Assembly (NCBI GenBank): GCA_918026815.1
Contig: CAKJVC010000049.1
Coordinates: forward strand, 372,001-436,000
Origin: Chalara sp. BL73
Lineage: Eukaryota; Ascomycota; Leotiomycetes; Helotiales
Length of the DNA stretch: 64,000 nt
Direction: 5' to 3'
Under the pieces are notes generated by a model, which saw only the letters and a program-made list of their open reading frames with translations, had not been told where the DNA came from and did no database searches. Within the stretch, counting starts at the first letter, position 1, and each line of letters opens with the position of its first letter. A program made the position numbers and the translations under genes. Below are positions 33,608-45,676 of the stretch, in pieces.

Positions 33608-36236
33608 TTTTGTGGTTTGTTGGTATCTGTGCGAAAACTTTATATCTGGGGATGGTGGAAGAATCGCTATATATGTGCTGACATGGCAGCCTAATTGGTC
33701 AATACTGTGTCACATGACGTTTCCTGCGATTCGAACTATGGTCACGTGCAAAACATGGCCGGTTTAACAATTGTGCTTATATGCTTGAATAGAAGGAGAG
33801 TTGGTATTGGACTTCTATATGAGGCAAACTTGAGCTGGTGTTGCTTTGGCGAGATTGGATTGTGTCGCTATTCATGGAAGAGCAATAGCGCGGGACCTTC
33901 TGTCTATGTGAATAATTGACAAGCATTTAAAGATGTGATGAATCAATCTTTATGATCATTTGTCCTGCTACAGGTTTCATTTTTTTTTCTATAACCACCG
34001 CTTTTCAGGAGAGCTCGCGGCTTGACTCCCTTTCCAATTCTGCCAATGTTTCTAACTAGACATAAACTCTCTTACACACTTGGAGAAGCTCGTCACGGCT
34101 CGATGCTAGGAAACAAAAAGTCCCTCTCACTTCCCTTTTGCGAAATGACGTGAGCGCTTGAATTACTCAAAGTCTATGGAAAAGAAACCTTCCAGAGTAT
34201 GAAATGAGTTACCAAGGAATAGTTGAAACAGAGCCAGGAACTTGTTTTCACTGCCCCAAGTGGGATTGTTTTTGCTGTTTTTCAGGTTTCTGTAACTGCT
34301 AGTGAAGTTACCTTGCGTACCTGGAAGGCTCCTTGTTATAAAGCTTATGGTATTACGCAAATGGTAGTAAGCTCTCTAGGTTGAAGTACCAAGGTCCTAA
34401 TTCAAGACCAAGCTTTCAGAGATCTTAGTGGCGAAGGAGAGAAATAAATGACGATCTGTGATGTGACAAAAGGAACACGATATTTTAATTCAGAAACCTG
34501 GATATCTTCCAGCTGTGTTTGCTATTCTATTGACATCAGGGGCTAAGCGAGGGCTTGGCAGACCTGATCGAAGTATAGGCAGCGGCTCTACGGTCTCTTT
34601 TGCCTCCTCTTGACCTATATCTTTCTATTTTGTTCATTTATCGGCTTCTGGCATTTTTTATGATCCTAATTGTGGGCAGTCCTCATTGACCTCAAGAAAA
34701 TATATGTCGGAGCAGGCAGTCAGATGAAAGCGCTATTGATCAAGCAATTCATGCTGGATTACATGCAACATCGCTACCAAGACTGGTCGCCTTGGAACAA
34801 ACATTCTTCCATATTCCAGGAGCATGGTATCCGAATTTGCTGTCTGGTAACGCCGATCTGGATGGAACGAGACGCGTGGAAGCAGTAGTTGATCGTCGAC
34901 CACATCATGGCTTCGGTCCTTTTTCTGAGGAGCAAGGTTTGGATGCTGCGCTAGATATGCGATACAACAGTAGTGCGACAGGTGGAAATTTACATTCGTT
35001 CAGTTCAAAACTATCAAGCCCAATTCGCATTGTCCTAGCAGGAATGGCTGACTAAGGTGTATTGACTCGAAAAGCCCTGATACTTGTGACTCGGTCTAGC
35101 AGATAAGGATTGAATGACTAAGAGTGACTAAGTCTCAGCGACAGCCCTGCTTAAATGTCGCTAACTTTGATACATGAAGAACTCATAGTAGAGATGGCCA
35201 CGAGACATCTAACCCTGTGTCTATGAAAGTTAGCCAATCATTCTACCGCATTTAACATCAATCAAAGCTGTAATAGTGCCGTCACATTGAGATGTTTTGG
35301 CGGGCCGTGAAGGCGATTAATCTAAGCAAGACTGAAGTAAGATTAGGTCAAAAAATATCTACCACGAAAACAAGGAAATGGCGGAGGACGGCCTGCCACT
35401 GAAGTGCTATCTGAGCAATCCAACACACCATCAACCCGTACTGACTTAAACTAGCTAGAGAAGGAGGCTGGAGCCTTTGAAAAGAACAGCGAAGAGGTTG
35501 TCGAGAGGAGGTAACACTTGTGCCGGGGGGATCAATTGACAATTGGTCAAAAATTATAGATTTTAGGTTTTATCCTGCTACCACGTGCTGCTGCTATGTA
35601 AATCATTGAAGTGGCCAGGATCGCTTTTGGTGAACGATACTTTGCATTAAGCATGGTGGGACCTGGAGTAGATGTCACTCTGTAGGCGTCTTAGTGAAAA
35701 CACGTGCAGGAGAGTATTTTTGAGCCAGGGGCACGGCTTGGAAGACCATCGTCATGTGGCCAAGCGGAACCGGTTAAATGAATAATTGGGATTCGACCCA
35801 AATATTGCATATTTGTTGTTCGTTGACGGCCGTTCTTCGGTGTCGTCGAATTCTTCAGTCTTCTGTGAGGTTTCCAATTGGTGGGTATCATTCTCGCCTG
35901 TCTACCACAGTCAGTATGCGCAATGCATAATTGATATGGTGCATGATCTTCGGTATGGAGCGAACATAAGGATATTCTGGGGCTCCGGCCATCTATGCTC
36001 GAAATGGCTAGAGCCCGTTCCCATGCCGCCTCCCCAGCCTGTTCTTTTCCCCGCAATATGGACCGAATCTGCCGATTAAAGATCAGGTCGATTGAAACTG
36101 GTAAGTCTTTGAGCTGGAATCTCCGTTCCATCTCCAAAATCCCATTAAAACGAGGATTCTATCCCCTGTCTTGGTACAACTGGTCAGGTGCTTCAACTTC
36201 TTTCATCACGACCACCTAGTGTATTTTCACGACCAC
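33608..36236. other. Gene-poor spacer (2.6 kb) upstream of the AA13 gene
   Basis: Between divergent genes. Open frames at 34670-35055 (+) and 35691-36137 (-) have no family resemblance or exon support and are not called. The proximal promoter of the AA13 gene is listed separately. Confidence 0.5.
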
Positions 36237-36250
36237 CGGAAGTATGTCGG
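36237..36250 (+). promoter_or_regulatory. CGGN8CGG, AmyR-type site (1)
   Basis: Sequence CGGAAGTATGTCGG, 180 bp before the AA13 start codon. It matches the known Aspergillus AmyR consensus CGGN8(C/A)GG exactly. AmyR is the Zn2Cys6 activator of starch-degrading genes. Binding here is inferred. Confidence 0.6.
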
Positions 36251-36268
36251 GCATACACATTACTTCGT

Positions 36269-36282
36269 CCGCAATATGGCCG
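36269..36282 (-). promoter_or_regulatory. CGGN8CGG, AmyR-type site (2)
   Basis: CCGCAATATGGCCG on the plus strand, that is CGGN8CGG on the minus strand, 18 bp after the first site and about 148 bp before the start codon. Two exact matches this close are unlikely by chance. Confidence 0.6.
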
Positions 36283-36429
36283 ACGAGACAGCTGCTTTGC
36301 GAAGCTTCGTGAGTGCAATCGGGGTATTGCGATGGCTACAAAGATGTTGATGTATTCTTGAATTTTGGATTTCAGATGACCTTCTCATCAAACGAATACA
36401 TTAGGTTTTCATCCTTTGCTACAGCTAAG

Positions 36430-37619
36430 ATGAAGGCTGTCAACCCAATTGTTGTTATTGTATTTGGAACGCTTGCGAATGGCCATGGATATTTGACCAT
36501 TCCATATTCTCGTACTCGACTTGGATTTGAGGTAAGAACGTATCTTTAAAAGTGACTATATGCTTACACAATTGACAGGCTGGTACAGACACGTGCCCTG
36601 AATGTACCATTAGAGAACCCGTCTCTGCTTGGCCTGATCTATATGCAGCAACTGTTGATAGAAGTGGCCCTTGCGGGTATAATGCCCGCGTAAGCGTGGA
36701 CTACAATCAGCCAGGAGCTTCCTGGGGACAAAATACCGTGGCAACATATGCTCCAGGCCAAATTGTTGATGTTCAGTGGTGTGTGGACGCTAACGGAGAT
36801 CATGGAGGCATGTTCAGTTACCGAATCTGTCAGGATCAAAGCCTTGTAAACAAGCTGATAACTCCTGGATATCTGCCGACAACTGCTGAGAAGGAAGCTG
36901 CTGAAGCTTGTTTTGAAGCGGGGCTTTTGCCATGTACCGACGTTTCGGGCCAAACCTGCAATTATAGTCCAGATTGTACATCCGTTCAAGCGTGTTGGCG
37001 AAATGACTGGTTCACGTGCAATGCTTTCTCAGCTGATAGCCGTCGCGGCTGCGAGGGAGTTGATAATGCGCCGTTGAACTCTTGCGCAACGACGATCGCC
37101 GGTGGATACACGGTTTCCAAGAAGATCAAGATCCCTAATTATGTCTCAAACCACACCCTTCTCTCTCTGAGATGGAACAGCTTTCAAACTGGTCAAATAT
37201 ACCTGACTTGTGCAGATATTGCAATTTCTGGAGGAAGCGGTGGAGGCTCATCAACCACAACCAGGCCAGCTTCAAGCACAACAGCTAGCACCTGCGCGAC
37301 GCCAGTTGCTAACGTTGCTGTCACATTTAATGAACTGGTGACGACCATCTACGGGCAGACAATCAAGGTCGCTGGATCCATATCGCAGCTCGGTAATTGG
37401 GATCCTAGTGCTGCACCCGCGCTTTCTGCCTCTGCATACACAAGCTCCAACCCACTCTGGTCCTATACTGTTTCATTGCCAGCAGGCACAACATTCACGT
37501 ACAAATTCATCAATATCGCTTCTTCCGGTGCCGTGACATGGGAAAGTGATCCTAACCGGTCATACACTGTTCCATCAAGCTGTGCAACTGCCGTCACTGT
37601 TAGCGACTCCTGGCGATAG
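36430..37619 (+). CDS. Starch-active lytic polysaccharide monooxygenase (AA13) with CBM20
   Basis: Secreted copper enzyme that oxidatively cleaves starch. The start chosen is the ATG at 36430, because it gives a clean signal peptide ([18 protein letters not shown]) and puts His at position 1 of the mature protein ([18 protein letters not shown]), the AA13 signature and first ligand of the copper brace. The in-frame ATG at 36376 would spoil the signal. One intron, 36532-36578 (GTAAGA...GACAG). [16 protein letters not shown] follows. The second His is in [17 protein letters not shown]. The catalytic domain is Cys-rich and ends near [12 protein letters not shown] Ser/Thr linker ([14 protein letters not shown]) leads to the CBM20 starch-binding domain ([27 protein letters not shown]). 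Length about 380 residues, complete. Confidence 0.93.
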
Positions 37620-38147
37620 GGCGAGAGTTGAAGGAACGCCGGACTTACGCGTGGTGGGAGGTATGAAGGAGGAAATGCATATAGGTTCCGCAGGCTCTTG
37701 TATGGCAAAAAAAATTGAAGCGAGTAGATAAGAACAACTCGAGCAGAGAGCAGGGTTTTTAATTGTGATTGAAATCGAATACAAGTTGGTCTTTGAGTCA
37801 CCAAGGTTGGATGAAGTCCAAAACTTCATCCCCTAGAGAGTCTCATGATGACCCTTTCCTAAGGATTGTAATGGATGTAAAAGATTGTAAACGCCATACC
37901 AAGCAGCAGACGGTTTCATCGACAATGCTCTCACCTATCGTTTAGCAGATCTTAAAACTATAGAGAGAACACTACCACTCCGTATAGTAGAAAGTTCTAG
38001 CCTTTATACCAATATGCTCCAATAGGAGTTTTGAATGTAAACAATACATAGAAACATCAAGCCGCTTGGCTACGAGTATACAGTAGATTTTCTCTTGTTA
38101 CATTAATTTTACAGACCTTCCGTCTCTAACGCCAATAATGTAATACG
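37620..38147. other. Convergent 3' spacer
   Basis: 528 bp between the stop codons of the AA13 and bL19m genes. No gene seen. Confidence 0.5.
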
Positions 38148-38894
38148 TCAATGCTTTCTGCCCTTCCGGGCCTTCCTCTTTCCGCCCTTGAGACCCTCTT
38201 GTACCTGTCCTGATGCAGCAGCCGTTCCACCTCTAGTGCGTTGGTACTGCAGAACAATATTCTGAACACTTCCCATATCGTGCTTTGGCTTACGCATATA
38301 CGTCAATCTCTCTCTTCTCGCCCTCTTTGCGGCTCTCTGTACAACCTCGATACCCTCCACATTCGGACTATAGATCTTATACCACATCTCCACGCCGACT
38401 CTTGTCAGCTGATTTCTTAACAGGATCCCAGTTTCTACGCCTCGTCGCCGGATGTTGATGCATACACCCGCAAAAGGGTCACCCGTCTTCAACCGCACAA
38501 GCAAAATGTCACCGACTTTCGCAGCTTCGCGGTTCTTACGTGAGAAGAGATTCGTTCGGGCGCCTGTAGGATCGAGCCCTTTGATTTGGTCTTCTTCGAA
38601 AGACTTGATGGGCTCTTTGAAGGTATTAGCAGGGGTTGGAGGAGGCGCAATAGCCTTCAGCTTCCTCAGCACTAAAATAATTAGCAGCAGGTTCGAGTTG
38701 TCTGAAGATCGGGTTATCCTACCATGAGCGGCTCCTGGCTGAGCAGCTGGCGGGATTTTCCATTGAGGCCATGGTTCGTGTTTATGGTATGTTGAGGTTG
38801 TCAATGACCTGGCTGTAGATTTCAGTTGTCGTGTGCGCCTCAATAGAGACTTCCAGCAGCTCAACGGCCGTAATGTAGGCGTTAATGTCGCCAT
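38148..38894 (-). CDS. IMG1: Mitochondrial large-subunit ribosomal protein bL19m
   Basis: Component of the 54S mitochondrial ribosomal subunit, homologous to bacterial L19. The start is MATLTPTLRPLSCWKSLLRR at 38894, a basic presequence. An intron (donor ATG|GTAGGA, acceptor TTTTAG, about 38673-38722) joins AAH to VLRKLKAIAPPP. The L19 core is KVGDILLVRLKTGDPFAGVC, INIRRRGVETGILLRNQL, GVEMWYKIYSPNVEGIEVVQ. A fungal C-terminal extension is very basic (GGKRKARKGRKH). The further upstream ATG in the same frame (38945) is less likely, because the 38894 start gives the presequence. Divergent from the next gene with only 214 bp between starts. Confidence 0.9.
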   Translation of the reverse strand: MATLTPTLRPLSCWKSLLRRTRQLKSTARSLTTSTYHKHEPWPQWKIPPAAQPGAAHGRITRSSDNSNLLLIILVLRKLKAIAPPPTPANTFKEPIKSFEEDQIKGLDPTGARTNLFSRKNREAAKVGDILLVRLKTGDPFAGVCINIRRRGVETGILLRNQLTRVGVEMWYKIYSPNVEGIEVVQRAAKRARRERLTYMRKPKHDMGSVQNIVLQYQRTRGGTAAASGQVQEGLKGGKRKARKGRKH

Positions 38895-39108
38895 GATGGT
38901 GAGAAACCTTGAGTAGTTGATGGGGTTGAGGTTGTGGTTATACAATTAAGCATGCCAAGATTTTGAAACTTTGGTCCACTCTGGTTGGCGAATGACATCC
39001 ATGTCGTGTTTTATACTACATCAAAATTTCTGGTAGGAAGTCTAGAGGCTCACAACACTTAAGTACGTCGAATAGCAAAATTTGTATGGTTCGTGTTATA
39101 GAATCACG
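38895..39108. promoter_or_regulatory. Shared promoter of two mitochondrial ribosomal protein genes
   Basis: 214 bp between divergent start codons. Both promoters must lie in it or overlap flanking transcribed sequence. No site assigned. Confidence 0.5.
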
Positions 39109-40432
39109 ATGAAGGGGCTTCATACAGCTACGCGGTGTAGTGGCTTTGTGCAAATATGCTGTCTACGGGGAGCACCAGCACGAGTATTCTCAACCTCTCC
39201 AAGAGTCCATGGGAATGGTAATGCGCAGGTCCACGTCCTTACATTTTTCAGTAATTAATAGGTTGCACAGGAATCCCGAAATTTCTACCAACTTCATCTT
39301 CTGAACTCGACGAAATTCTCTCCCAAATCCGAACTAGAGTGCTTCTACCAGCGCACCTATCAAAGTCTCAACAACGCCTCATATTTAGCCCGAAAAATAC
39401 AGCCAGGTTACAATCGGAGCCGGCATATATCACCATTTCTGGAGAGCAATTCAAGCTAGAGCCTCTAGATCGGACGAAGGATTTGCCAAAGTCCCTAGGA
39501 AGCTTAAATCGAGCAATTGATTTGATGTCTGACAGGAAGGACTGGGAGAATTTTCCTTTACTTGTTCGAGGCTATGTCGATACTAAGCATGAGATAAAGC
39601 CAGGGATGACAGCAAGGTGGATCACGCAAGCACGAAAAGCTGGGTGTATGGACATCATATTCGAGTGTGTGAGACGTGGCACCATTTACAATCTTCGAAC
39701 CCTCTCTCAAGGACGCGCAGTTGTTTCGGGTTTACAAACACAAGCTTTTGAGAGTGGCTGGGCGGAAGCTACGACTAAAAAATCTCTCTCTTGGGCAGAG
39801 CAGCTATTAGAGATGGTTGAGGAGGAGAAGCATAGACCCAGTTCCATGGAGGAGGACATTCGGAAGGATCCCATTGTCATTGGTACAATTCTGGAGCTTT
39901 CTGCAATCCGAGCTTCGATGCATCTGAACGGTGCTGATGCTGGTGGCAAGGTAGCCTTGTATGCCAGGAAACTGCTGAAAATCCTTGGGGCAAAGACCAT
40001 TGCTAGGGCCGATAACGAGATGTCTGAACAATTCCTTAAGAGAACAGTACCTGTGGTGCATGGCATACAGGTTGCGCAAACAGTGCTTGGCCCAGATTCT
40101 ACTATAACAACTCAGTTAAAAGCTGCGGCAAATAATCTGGAAAATGTAGTCCATACTGAAGCAAAGCGCGCGCAAGAAGATCTTAGAAAAGGTTAGTTAA
40201 TCTGTATTTTCATTCTATATTATTCACGCTATATATGGATGACCATAGACACCATTGCCCATTGTGATACAGAGCACTTTGGGAGTGTCATTTTTTTAAA
40301 GCAATTTCTACTCCTCATGCAACTTCTGCTAACTTTACTTCAGAAAAGAGGAACCCTGAACGGGTTTATGGCATTAAGTTTTACAATGAATTGGGATTTG
40401 CAGAGACAACATCCCCACGAGTCAATGTGTAG
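39109..40432 (+). CDS. Probable mitochondrial ribosomal protein mL50
   Basis: Exons: 39109 to about 39217 (MKGLHTATRCSGFVQICCLR, a presequence ending STSPRVHGN), about 39272-40192 and about 40346-40432. The junctions GAATG|GTAATG...CACAG and AAAG|GTTAGT...TTCAG restore GIPKFLPTSSSELDEILSQI and EKRNPERVYGIKFYNELGF. The body begins TRVLLPAHLSKSQQRLIFSP and has a helical middle (GSLNRAIDLMSDRKDWENFP; RKAGCMDIIFECVRRGTIYN). The resemblance to fungal mL50/Mrpl13 is from general recall and less secure than the gene model. The presequence and head-to-head pairing with bL19m support a mitochondrial ribosome role. The stop lies 29 bp from the stop of the convergent cysteine synthase gene. Confidence 0.6.
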
Positions 40433-40461
40433 AGTATGTATTCATATAGTGTAATATTAGT

Positions 40462-41643
40462 CTAAGGAAGGACTATGTACTTTTCAAGGTGTTTTGGAAT
40501 GGCATCAAGCAGTTTCTTTTCTGAAAGCCACTTTTTAGAGAACAACCTATCGGCATATCTATATGCTCCGTCGCAAAGAACAGTCACCACTGTATGTCCT
40601 TTGCCAAGCTTTTCCGCGACCTCTTTTGCCGCGGCCACATTCAAGCATGAACTAGCTCCAAGATACAATCCTTCTTCGTCTAAGCACCGATACACCATCT
40701 CTATGCTCTTTTCGTCACTTATATGGAGAGATCCATCTAACAAGTCGATATCTGGCTGCAAATTGTCGGTGACACGTCCTTGACCAATACCTTCTGTGAT
40801 ACTAGATCCTGAACGCTCAACTAGTTTTCCACCAGAGCTGATGTATGAATGTAACACACTTCCAGGTGGGTCAGCTAGATAGCATTTGACCTTCCCATCA
40901 GAAACTGACTTCAGGTAACGTGTCGTCCCTGCAAGAGTTCCGCCAGTTCCAGTCGCACAAGTGAAAGCATCGACATTTCCCTTTGTTTGTGCCCAAATCT
41001 CCGGGCCTGTAGTCTCGATGTGTGCTCTCCTATTAGCGATATTATCAAATTGGTTCGTCCATACTGCGTTCTCTAGGCGATCAGCGTGGCGCTTTGCTTG
41101 GTGATTATAGTTTTCCTGATTTTCAAATGCTACAGCTGGAACTGGGTAAACTTCAGCTCCAAGCAGCCTGAGCAGATCAATCTTTCCTTGTGATTGAGTG
41201 TTGGGCATATAGATGACCAGTTTGTAACCTTTCGATCTACAGACATGGGCGAGCCCAATTCCTGTGTTTCCAGCAGTCCCCTCAACCACGGTTCCTCCTG
41301 GCTTCAGCAACCCCCGTTCCTCGGCATCCTGGACCACAAAGAGCGCAGCTCGGTCTTTGATTGAGCCTCCTGGGTTCATAAATTCTGCTTTCCCAAGTAC
41401 TTCACAGCCGGTCACCTCAGAGATATGATTGAGGCGAATTAAAGGAGTGTTTCCGATTGCTATGGGATGTCAGAACTATCCCTCAATTGCTGTGGTAAAT
41501 AACAAACCTCCAGTAAGCCCTTTCACCACACCTTGAGTTTTGGAGACCGCAATTCCATACTGATTTGCACTCTCCATTTGCGCAACGGTCTCTGCAGCCC
41601 TCCATGCTGTCGTACCAAAGCGCCGTACGCCAGTCCTGAACAT
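40462..41643 (-). CDS. Mitochondrial cysteine synthase-like PLP enzyme
   Basis: O-acetylserine/cystathionine synthase fold (fold-type II PLP). The start is [20 protein letters not shown] at 41643, a likely mitochondrial presequence. An intron (GTTTGT...CCATAG, about 41462-41509) joins GVVKGLTG to [18 protein letters not shown]. The PLP lysine is in [12 protein letters not shown]. The substrate loop is [10 protein letters not shown] and the phosphate-binding loop is [11 protein letters not shown]. The [17 protein letters not shown] segment and the C-terminus [18 protein letters not shown] follow. The long C-terminal half resembles yeast Ygr012w/Mcy1 and fungal cysteine synthase 2, located at mitochondria, more than a classical O-acetylserine sulfhydrylase. 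Length about 377 residues, complete. Its first exon is present again at 50949-51099. Confidence 0.9.
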
Positions 41644-41889
41644 GGTTGGAATTAGTCGTGTGGTTGACTTCGCTGCCTTTCTTTAGCCAGCTTTAATGTC
41701 GCAATTCATTAGCATTTAGTGTGTGCAGGGGTGGCTTTATCATGCACCCCGATAAGATAGCATGGTGTGGTTTGTTTTGATGTCAACAGACGCGTCAACC
41801 TAAGACGAAGGTTGCATGGGACAACATCAACAAGATTATTATCACGACTTTGACCTGTAACGAAATAAGACGCGACTAATACGTTGATA
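41644..41889. promoter_or_regulatory. Divergent promoter, cysteine synthase and YCG1 (copy 1)
   Basis: 246 bp between starts. Repeated unchanged, as far as compared, at 51100-51345. Confidence 0.45.
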
Positions 41890-44800
41890 ATGCCCGCGCG
41901 AGTCTCAACGGCACGTTCTGCGAGAACCTCCACAGCAGTCTCGCGAAAAGGTTCTACTCAAACACTCAACTCCCGCGCCTCAACTGCCTCTAGGATTTCT
42001 GTACCCTATGTTGAAGTACCAGAAGAAACACCCGAGAATGAGCTTCGAACTCAGGTCTCATCTATTTTTCGCGATGCGCAAAGAACAACGGCCTCTCACA
42101 GAAAGCTTGTAATCAACCTACGAAAGATCCAGGAAGCTTGCTGCTATGAGCCCACAAGCAGCCATAAGAAGAAGACTGGCGCAGAAGATTTCGATGAAGA
42201 GCAGTTCACGTATGAGTTTACAAGATGCGTTCTCAGGGTTATGCCAGTGAAGAAGAGCGAGAGTGTAGGGGAAAGGTCGATTCGATTTATTGGTCTCTTT
42301 TTGCGCCATGCTAATGAAAAGGATGCTGAACTGGAAGAGGGAAACGAAGATGAGACTGGGATTATGGTTGAAAACCCAAGCACAAGACTTACATCCCATG
42401 TAATGTCCACAGTCTTACCACTCTTAACATCCAAAGAGAAGTTTGTCAGATACAGGTCAACACAACTGATTTCGCATATTATTAATTCTCTGGACTCGAT
42501 AGATGATGATCTCTTTCAGTTACTTCGACATGGACTTTTGAAGAGGATCCGGGATAAAGAAGCTATGGTCCGAGTTCAAGCAGTATTGGGACTTGGCCGG
42601 CTTGCTGGCAATGAAGCAGAGGGCGGGGCTGAAGATAGTGACGATGATGACTCCGGAGCTGGACTACTAGACAAACTTTTAGAAGTTCTGCAAAACGACC
42701 CGAGTGCTGATGTGCGGAGATCGCTTTTGGTTAACTTGCCGATACTGCCAGGCACATTGCCCTTTCTGCTAGAAAGAGCAAGAGACCAAGATCCCTTGAC
42801 TCGGCGAGCGCTTTATTCTCGGTTACTGCCTGCTTTAGGAGACTTCCGACATTTGTCACTATCTATGCGTGAGAAACTTCTCAGATGGGGACTCAGAGAC
42901 AGAGATGAGAATGTCCGCAAAGCCGCTGGAAAGCTATTCCGGGAAAGATGGATCGAGGATTGTGCCGGAACTGCTGAGCAAGAGACAGCGGAAGAAACAA
43001 AAGCTGCAAAAACTGATGCAAACCCCCCTAGCTTCGATGGCTTGCTAGAGCTTCTAGAACGTGTTGATGTGGTCAACTCTGGTGTCGAGAATGGGGTTGC
43101 GCTAGAAGCAATGAAAGGGTTCTGGGAGGGTCGTCCAGATTATCGAGACGCTGTGAATTTTGACGATAACTTCTGGAATACTCTGACTGCCGAAGCTGTT
43201 TTCATGGCAAGAAGCTTCAATGACTTTTGTAGAAGTGAGGGAAACGGCAAGTTTGAAGCGTTGCTCGAGGAAAAGATGCCAGAAGTCACCAAACTAGCCT
43301 TCTATCTAGATCGCTATATCTCGGTACTTGTAGCAGCTCTTAAGCGCGTTGCGATACAGGAAATCACGGAGGATGAAGAAGAAGAAGATACCGTCGAGCA
43401 GGAGTTCATCGTTGAGCAACTGCTTCATATGGCTCATACCCTTGACTATTCTGACGAAGTTGGACGCAGGAAGATGTTTGCTCTCTTGCGACAATCTCTG
43501 TCAGTACCAGACCTTCCAGAAGAGGTCACGAAACTCACTGTAGAGGTCTTGCGTGGGCTCTGTGCTCAGGATGCTGCAGGTGAAAGCGAGTTTACCAGCG
43601 TTGTTCTGGAAGCAGTCGCAGATGTTCATGATACCATTATGGATGAGCCTGCCTCGGAAATAGGAGAAGATGAGAGTTTCCACTCAGCGAGATCAGAAAT
43701 AAGCGGTGATAATACTCCAACAAGATCTAGCAATTCTAAGAACACCGAGACGACTGAAGAAGAGGATCAAGAGAAAGCTATTCGAGTCATCATGGTCAAC
43801 ATGAAATGCTTGCACATAGTTCAATGCATGCTAGAGAACGTTGAAGGGAACCTGCAGCAGAATCCTTCCTTGGTAGCTATGCTTAACAATTTGGTCGTGC
43901 CTGCAGTTCGAAGTCATGAGGCGCCGGTAAGAGAACGGGGACTTCTATGTCTAGGCCTTTGCTCTCTCCTAGACAAATCGCTCGCTGAAGAGAACCTAAC
44001 ACTGTTCATGCACTTCTTCTCCAAAGGACACTCAGCACTTCAAATAACGGCTCTCCAGATCCTCACTGATATCCTTAATCAGCATGGCGCTCATCTTCTT
44101 GACACTAATCCCACACTTCTCAAAGTATATCTTAAAGCTCTCAAGTCTGGTTCCAAAACCCCCGAAGTACAAGCTGCAGCTACTGTGGCTATTGCAAAAC
44201 TCATGCTTGGCCGCGTTATCTCCGATGCCTCGACAGCCATTGACGACTTACTTAGGACGCTGGTTGTTCTTTACTTTGACCCCAGCACCGCGCACAATCA
44301 AGGCGTACGACAGACGCTGTCCTATTTCCTTCCGGTATATAGCTTCAGCAGAAAGGAAAACCAGGACAGGATGAGGGAAAGTGGCTATGGATGCTCTACA
44401 CAAACTATTCGAGATCCAGGAGAACATTGATGATGATGGCGATGCTGAGGCGGATATGGTCTCCATCAGCACAATCGGAGCACATCTTGTAGACTGGACT
44501 GATCCACGGAAATGCTATGTCCCTGGGAACCAGCTCTCTTTCGCGGACGAAAACAAGAAAGCTGTTAATGGAGACGTACATTTGGACTTTGCAAAGGATA
44601 TTTTAGAGCGTTTGGAATCAGGCGTGAGCAGTAAGTTTCGTAGCCATTCTCTCGTAATAGAATGATATTTGAGCTGACAACTGAGAAGAAGAAGAAAAGA
44701 AGACAATCGCGCCTCTGCTTGGGAAACTCCACGTTTCTCCAGCATCAACAGAAGAAAAAATCCGTGAACTCTACCAAGAAGTTTCTTCAGCTATCGATAA

Positions 44801-45116
44801 CAAATTGATCGCAGATGCCACCGGCCGCAATGCACTCTTCAAGATCCACGTTAGTTTAGGCAAAATTGTCAATAATCTGACCGAAAAAGAATCTGGGGGC
44901 AGAAAGAGCAGTCCTGCGATCGATGATAAAACTGTTTTAACTGAAGTAGATGATGATGGCGACGCAAGTGATCATACAGTTGTAGACTCAACGAGGCGGG
45001 TCAAAAGTGAAGAAGTAGAAAACCCAACAATTATTACTGGTGATACAGATACAACTAAGGACTCTGTATTGGAGGAGCTACTGAGTGACGAAGATGTTGA
45101 GATGTCTGGGCTGTAA
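41890..45116 (+). CDS. YCG1: Condensin subunit CAP-G/Ycg1, copy 1 (one frame break)
   Basis: HEAT-repeat subunit of condensin, needed for mitotic chromosome compaction; works with the Smc2/Smc4, Brn1 and Ycs4 subunits. Start at 41890 (MPARVSTARSARTSTAVSRK). HEAT repeats run throughout (TSHVMSTVLPLLTSKEKFVR, RYRSTQLISHIINSLDSIDD, MVRVQAVLGLGRLAGNEAEG, DPSADVRRSLLVNLPIL). Acidic insert near residue 500 (TEDEEEEDTVEQE). An intron near 44630-44688 (GTAAGT...CTGAG) leads to a final exon ending DEDVEMSGL. In this copy the frame breaks at 44375-44377 (GGG, GG in copy 2) after QDRMR, giving a false stop at 44430. All other positions agree with an open frame. Probably a sequencing error rather than a pseudogene. 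Confidence 0.9.
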
Positions 45117-45676
45117 TATGTAACATGATTTGGGACTTGGTATTAAGAATCGGGTTGTATTTATGGCATTGTTATGATTAACAGTAATGAATTATGTCTC
45201 TTTATGCATGTCGGCTGTCTTCCAAGGTTGAATTTAGACTCCTGAAGTGTCTCAACTGCCGTAGACAAGCAGCAAGTTCTATTCACGGCATTCTTATGTC
45301 AAACTCTATAATTTTAAACTTTCTTTGAAATGCCCTCTCATTTCTACCCACGTATTCATCCCATTCAGGCGAACTATGGATGCTGATTCCTAAAAACTTC
45401 ACTGGTACCATCTCACAGATGGCAAGATATCCAAACCGGCTACAATTCTAATGTGGTCTATCCAATTATCTACAATTGGAGAAACCAAATCTATATACCC
45501 CTCAATGCGGCTAGTGCAAGAAGCACATGGCAGCTAGAGACGGCATATTCTATGCGTTCTGTAACATGGAAGCATGCTACCTCTTTCCTCAGACACCTTG
45601 TGGAACTTTACGCTACTACCGATCTCCTCACTTCCACTCCGTGACTGTGGCGTAGTCGTTGCTAGTGCTCCTATTA

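Noticed and set aside
34670..35055. Overlapping plus-strand frames upstream of the AA13 gene
   Set aside because: No recognisable protein, no exon partners.
35691..36137. 148-codon minus-strand frame
   Set aside because: No family resemblance; overlaps equally open plus-strand frames, so probably chance.
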